Shown in pieces: positions 63,006 to 64,000 of a stretch of DNA of 64,000 nucleotides. The notes under the pieces are model-generated. The model was not told the DNA's origin and did no database searches. It saw nothing but the letters and a program-made list of their open reading frames with translations. The DNA is from a bacterium (GTDB lineage: Bacteria > Auribacterota > Auribacteria > Auribacterales > Auribacteraceae): NCBI GenBank assembly GCA_018435605.1, contig JAHDNF010000002.1:450538-514537 (forward strand), read 5' to 3'. A program made the position numbers and the translations under genes. The stretch's first letter is position 1. Each line of letters opens with the position of its first letter.

Positions 63006-64000
63006 CTACCGACGCAACGATATTGAGGCTACCCGCGATTTAATTTCGTCGGCAAGATAAGGACACAAGCGCAACGCAGTTGAAAATAATCCCACGGCAG
63101 AACCTATGTCACCCCGTTCCTGTGCCACCACAGCCCGCAAATACTGAAGTTCTCCGCCGGTGTACCCCTGAGCGGTCAAACGGTCAATTCCGGCAGGCAA
63201 TAGATCGATACGCCCTGTGCGGGCATGTAGAATAAGTTTCCAAACGGTCAACCCGAAGTCGTAATATCCTTCGGACTCGCGTATATCAATAAGTCTAGCC
63301 GCCTGTTCGTATCGGCCTTCGGTATAATATATTTGAATCAATCCCGCAAACGCATTTTGACATGCCGGATCGCGGCGCAATATATCTAAAAAAATTTTTT
63401 GAGCTGTCGTCAGATCATTGGTTTTCATCGCCAAAAGCGCCATATTTTCACTAAACGCCATGTTGTCAGAATACAGCTCCATCCCCTGCTGAAAAATAGA
63501 ACAGGCGGTATCAAAATGTCCAAGCGCATCGTAAATAACTCCTTTAAGAAGCAACACGGCTGGAGAATGAGTCCCCTGCTTATCGGCATGTTCAGCATAA
63601 CGCAAAGCCTCGTCGAATTTAAGCCATTTAAAGTACAACAAGGCCAGATTCAGGGATATATCGATGTATTCACTGTCTAGCTCAAAGGTTTTCAACAGGT
63701 ATTTCTGCGCGGATATAAAATCTCCACGATTGAGGTATATTATACCCACATCGTAATAAGGTTTAGGCGATTCGGGGGTCAATTCGATCTGGCGCAATCC
63801 AAGTTCAAGATAATAATCGGTTTTTTTCTCACGGACGGCCATATCTAGGTGTCCGTAATGATGGGCAACAATATCAGTTGCCCCCAAAACCCCGCCTATT
63901 TCACGAATGGACTGGGCAACTGTTTCATGAATAATACCGGTAAACCGAATACGCGGGTCACGGCGGAAAATCCCTATTCTATCCACAGGCACAAATCCGG
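63006..64000 (-). CDS. TPR-repeat protein, probably C-terminal part of a glycosyltransferase (cut by window edge)
   Basis: The frame stays open through the window edge, so the true start lies beyond 64000. The visible part begins with RLF-like IFRRDPRIRFTGIIHETV, a motif found just after the GT-A domain of family 2 glycosyltransferases that end in TPRs. At least seven TPR repeats fill the rest. The full protein is probably a GT2-TPR fusion, but the catalytic domain is not visible here. Confidence 0.75.
   Translation of the reverse strand, partial: GFVPVDRIGIFRRDPRIRFTGIIHETVAQSIREIGGVLGATDIVAHHYGHLDMAVREKKTDYYLELGLRQIELTPESPKPYYDVGIIYLNRGDFISAQKYLLKTFELDSEYIDISLNLALLYFKWLKFDEALRYAEHADKQGTHSPAVLLLKGVIYDALGHFDTACSIFQQGMELYSDNMAFSENMALLAMKTNDLTTAQKIFLDILRRDPACQNAFAGLIQIYYTEGRYEQAARLIDIRESEGYYDFGLTVWKLILHARTGRIDLLPAGIDRLTAQGYTGGELQYLRAVVAQERGDIGSAVGLFSTALRLCPYLADEIKSRVASISLRR

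Noticed and set aside
1-64000. tRNA, rRNA, CRISPR, insertion sequences and phage genes
   Set aside because: Larger gaps were read for cloverleaf T-loop motifs, direct repeats and transposase-like frames; none was found.

Overview
The window looks like a stretch of chromosome from an anaerobic, diderm (Gram-negative type) bacterium. Evidence for two membranes: two RND permeases, several probable lipoproteins, many signal peptides, periplasmic TPR proteins and an ECF sigma/anti-sigma pair. Evidence for anaerobic life: a complete [FeFe]-hydrogenase maturase set (hydG, hydE, hydF with aspA) and several radical-SAM enzymes. No rRNA, tRNA, CRISPR array, transposase or phage gene was seen. The taxon cannot be fixed by reading. 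The mix (Bat/MoxR locus, CHASE2 cyclase plus FecR protein, many TPR proteins, hydEFG, plant/trypanosome-type PFK) would fit an uncultured lineage such as Omnitrophota, Auribacterota or Elusimicrobiota, but that is a guess.

Layout. 1-6.9 kb: two small hypothetical genes, a PP-loop tRNA-thiolation-type enzyme, nagA with a newly noticed 57-aa gene before it, a YhcC-type radical SAM protein, bioB and mnmA. 6.9-24.4 kb (all minus strand, mostly overlapping or closely spaced): two tandem RND permeases, a secreted hypothetical protein, a DUF3352-like membrane protein, an FtsH-like AAA protease with almost no periplasmic loop, two lipoproteins, a lipoprotein-type alpha/beta hydrolase, a TPR protein, pyruvate kinase, a small membrane protein and trpS. 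This may be one very long envelope-related transcription unit. 24.9-33.7 kb (minus): a CPA2 antiporter with RCK domains, a YqeY protein, a CHASE2 adenylate/guanylate cyclase next to a FecR-domain protein, an MBL hydrolase, a BaiN/HI0933 flavoprotein and trmB. 33.8-36.6 kb (plus): a half-size TauE/SafE protein, a GT39-type glycosyltransferase fused to TPRs, and a LOG-family protein. 36.6-40.0 kb: wecB, an SMR/EamA-like protein, a 51-aa gene, rpsI-rplM and a zinc-ribbon membrane protein.

40.2-54.9 kb (minus) is the most striking part. An ECF sigma factor and its zinc-finger anti-sigma factor are followed by an HtrA-like protein whose catalytic His is replaced by Glu. Then come a BatD-like protein, MoxR, a DUF58 protein, a membrane parvulin with TPRs, a second BatD-like protein, BatA, BatB, BatC, BatD, BatE and finally ATP-type 6-phosphofructokinase. 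The genes are closely spaced or overlapping, so this may be a single stress-responsive operon joining envelope sensing, a MoxR/vWA chaperone machine and a glycolytic enzyme.

55.1-64 kb: a coiled-coil protein with its own terminator, the hydG-hydE-aspA-hydF operon, a HAD phosphatase with a strong promoter, an SDR oxidoreductase and the C-terminal part of a TPR protein, probably a glycosyltransferase, cut by the window edge.
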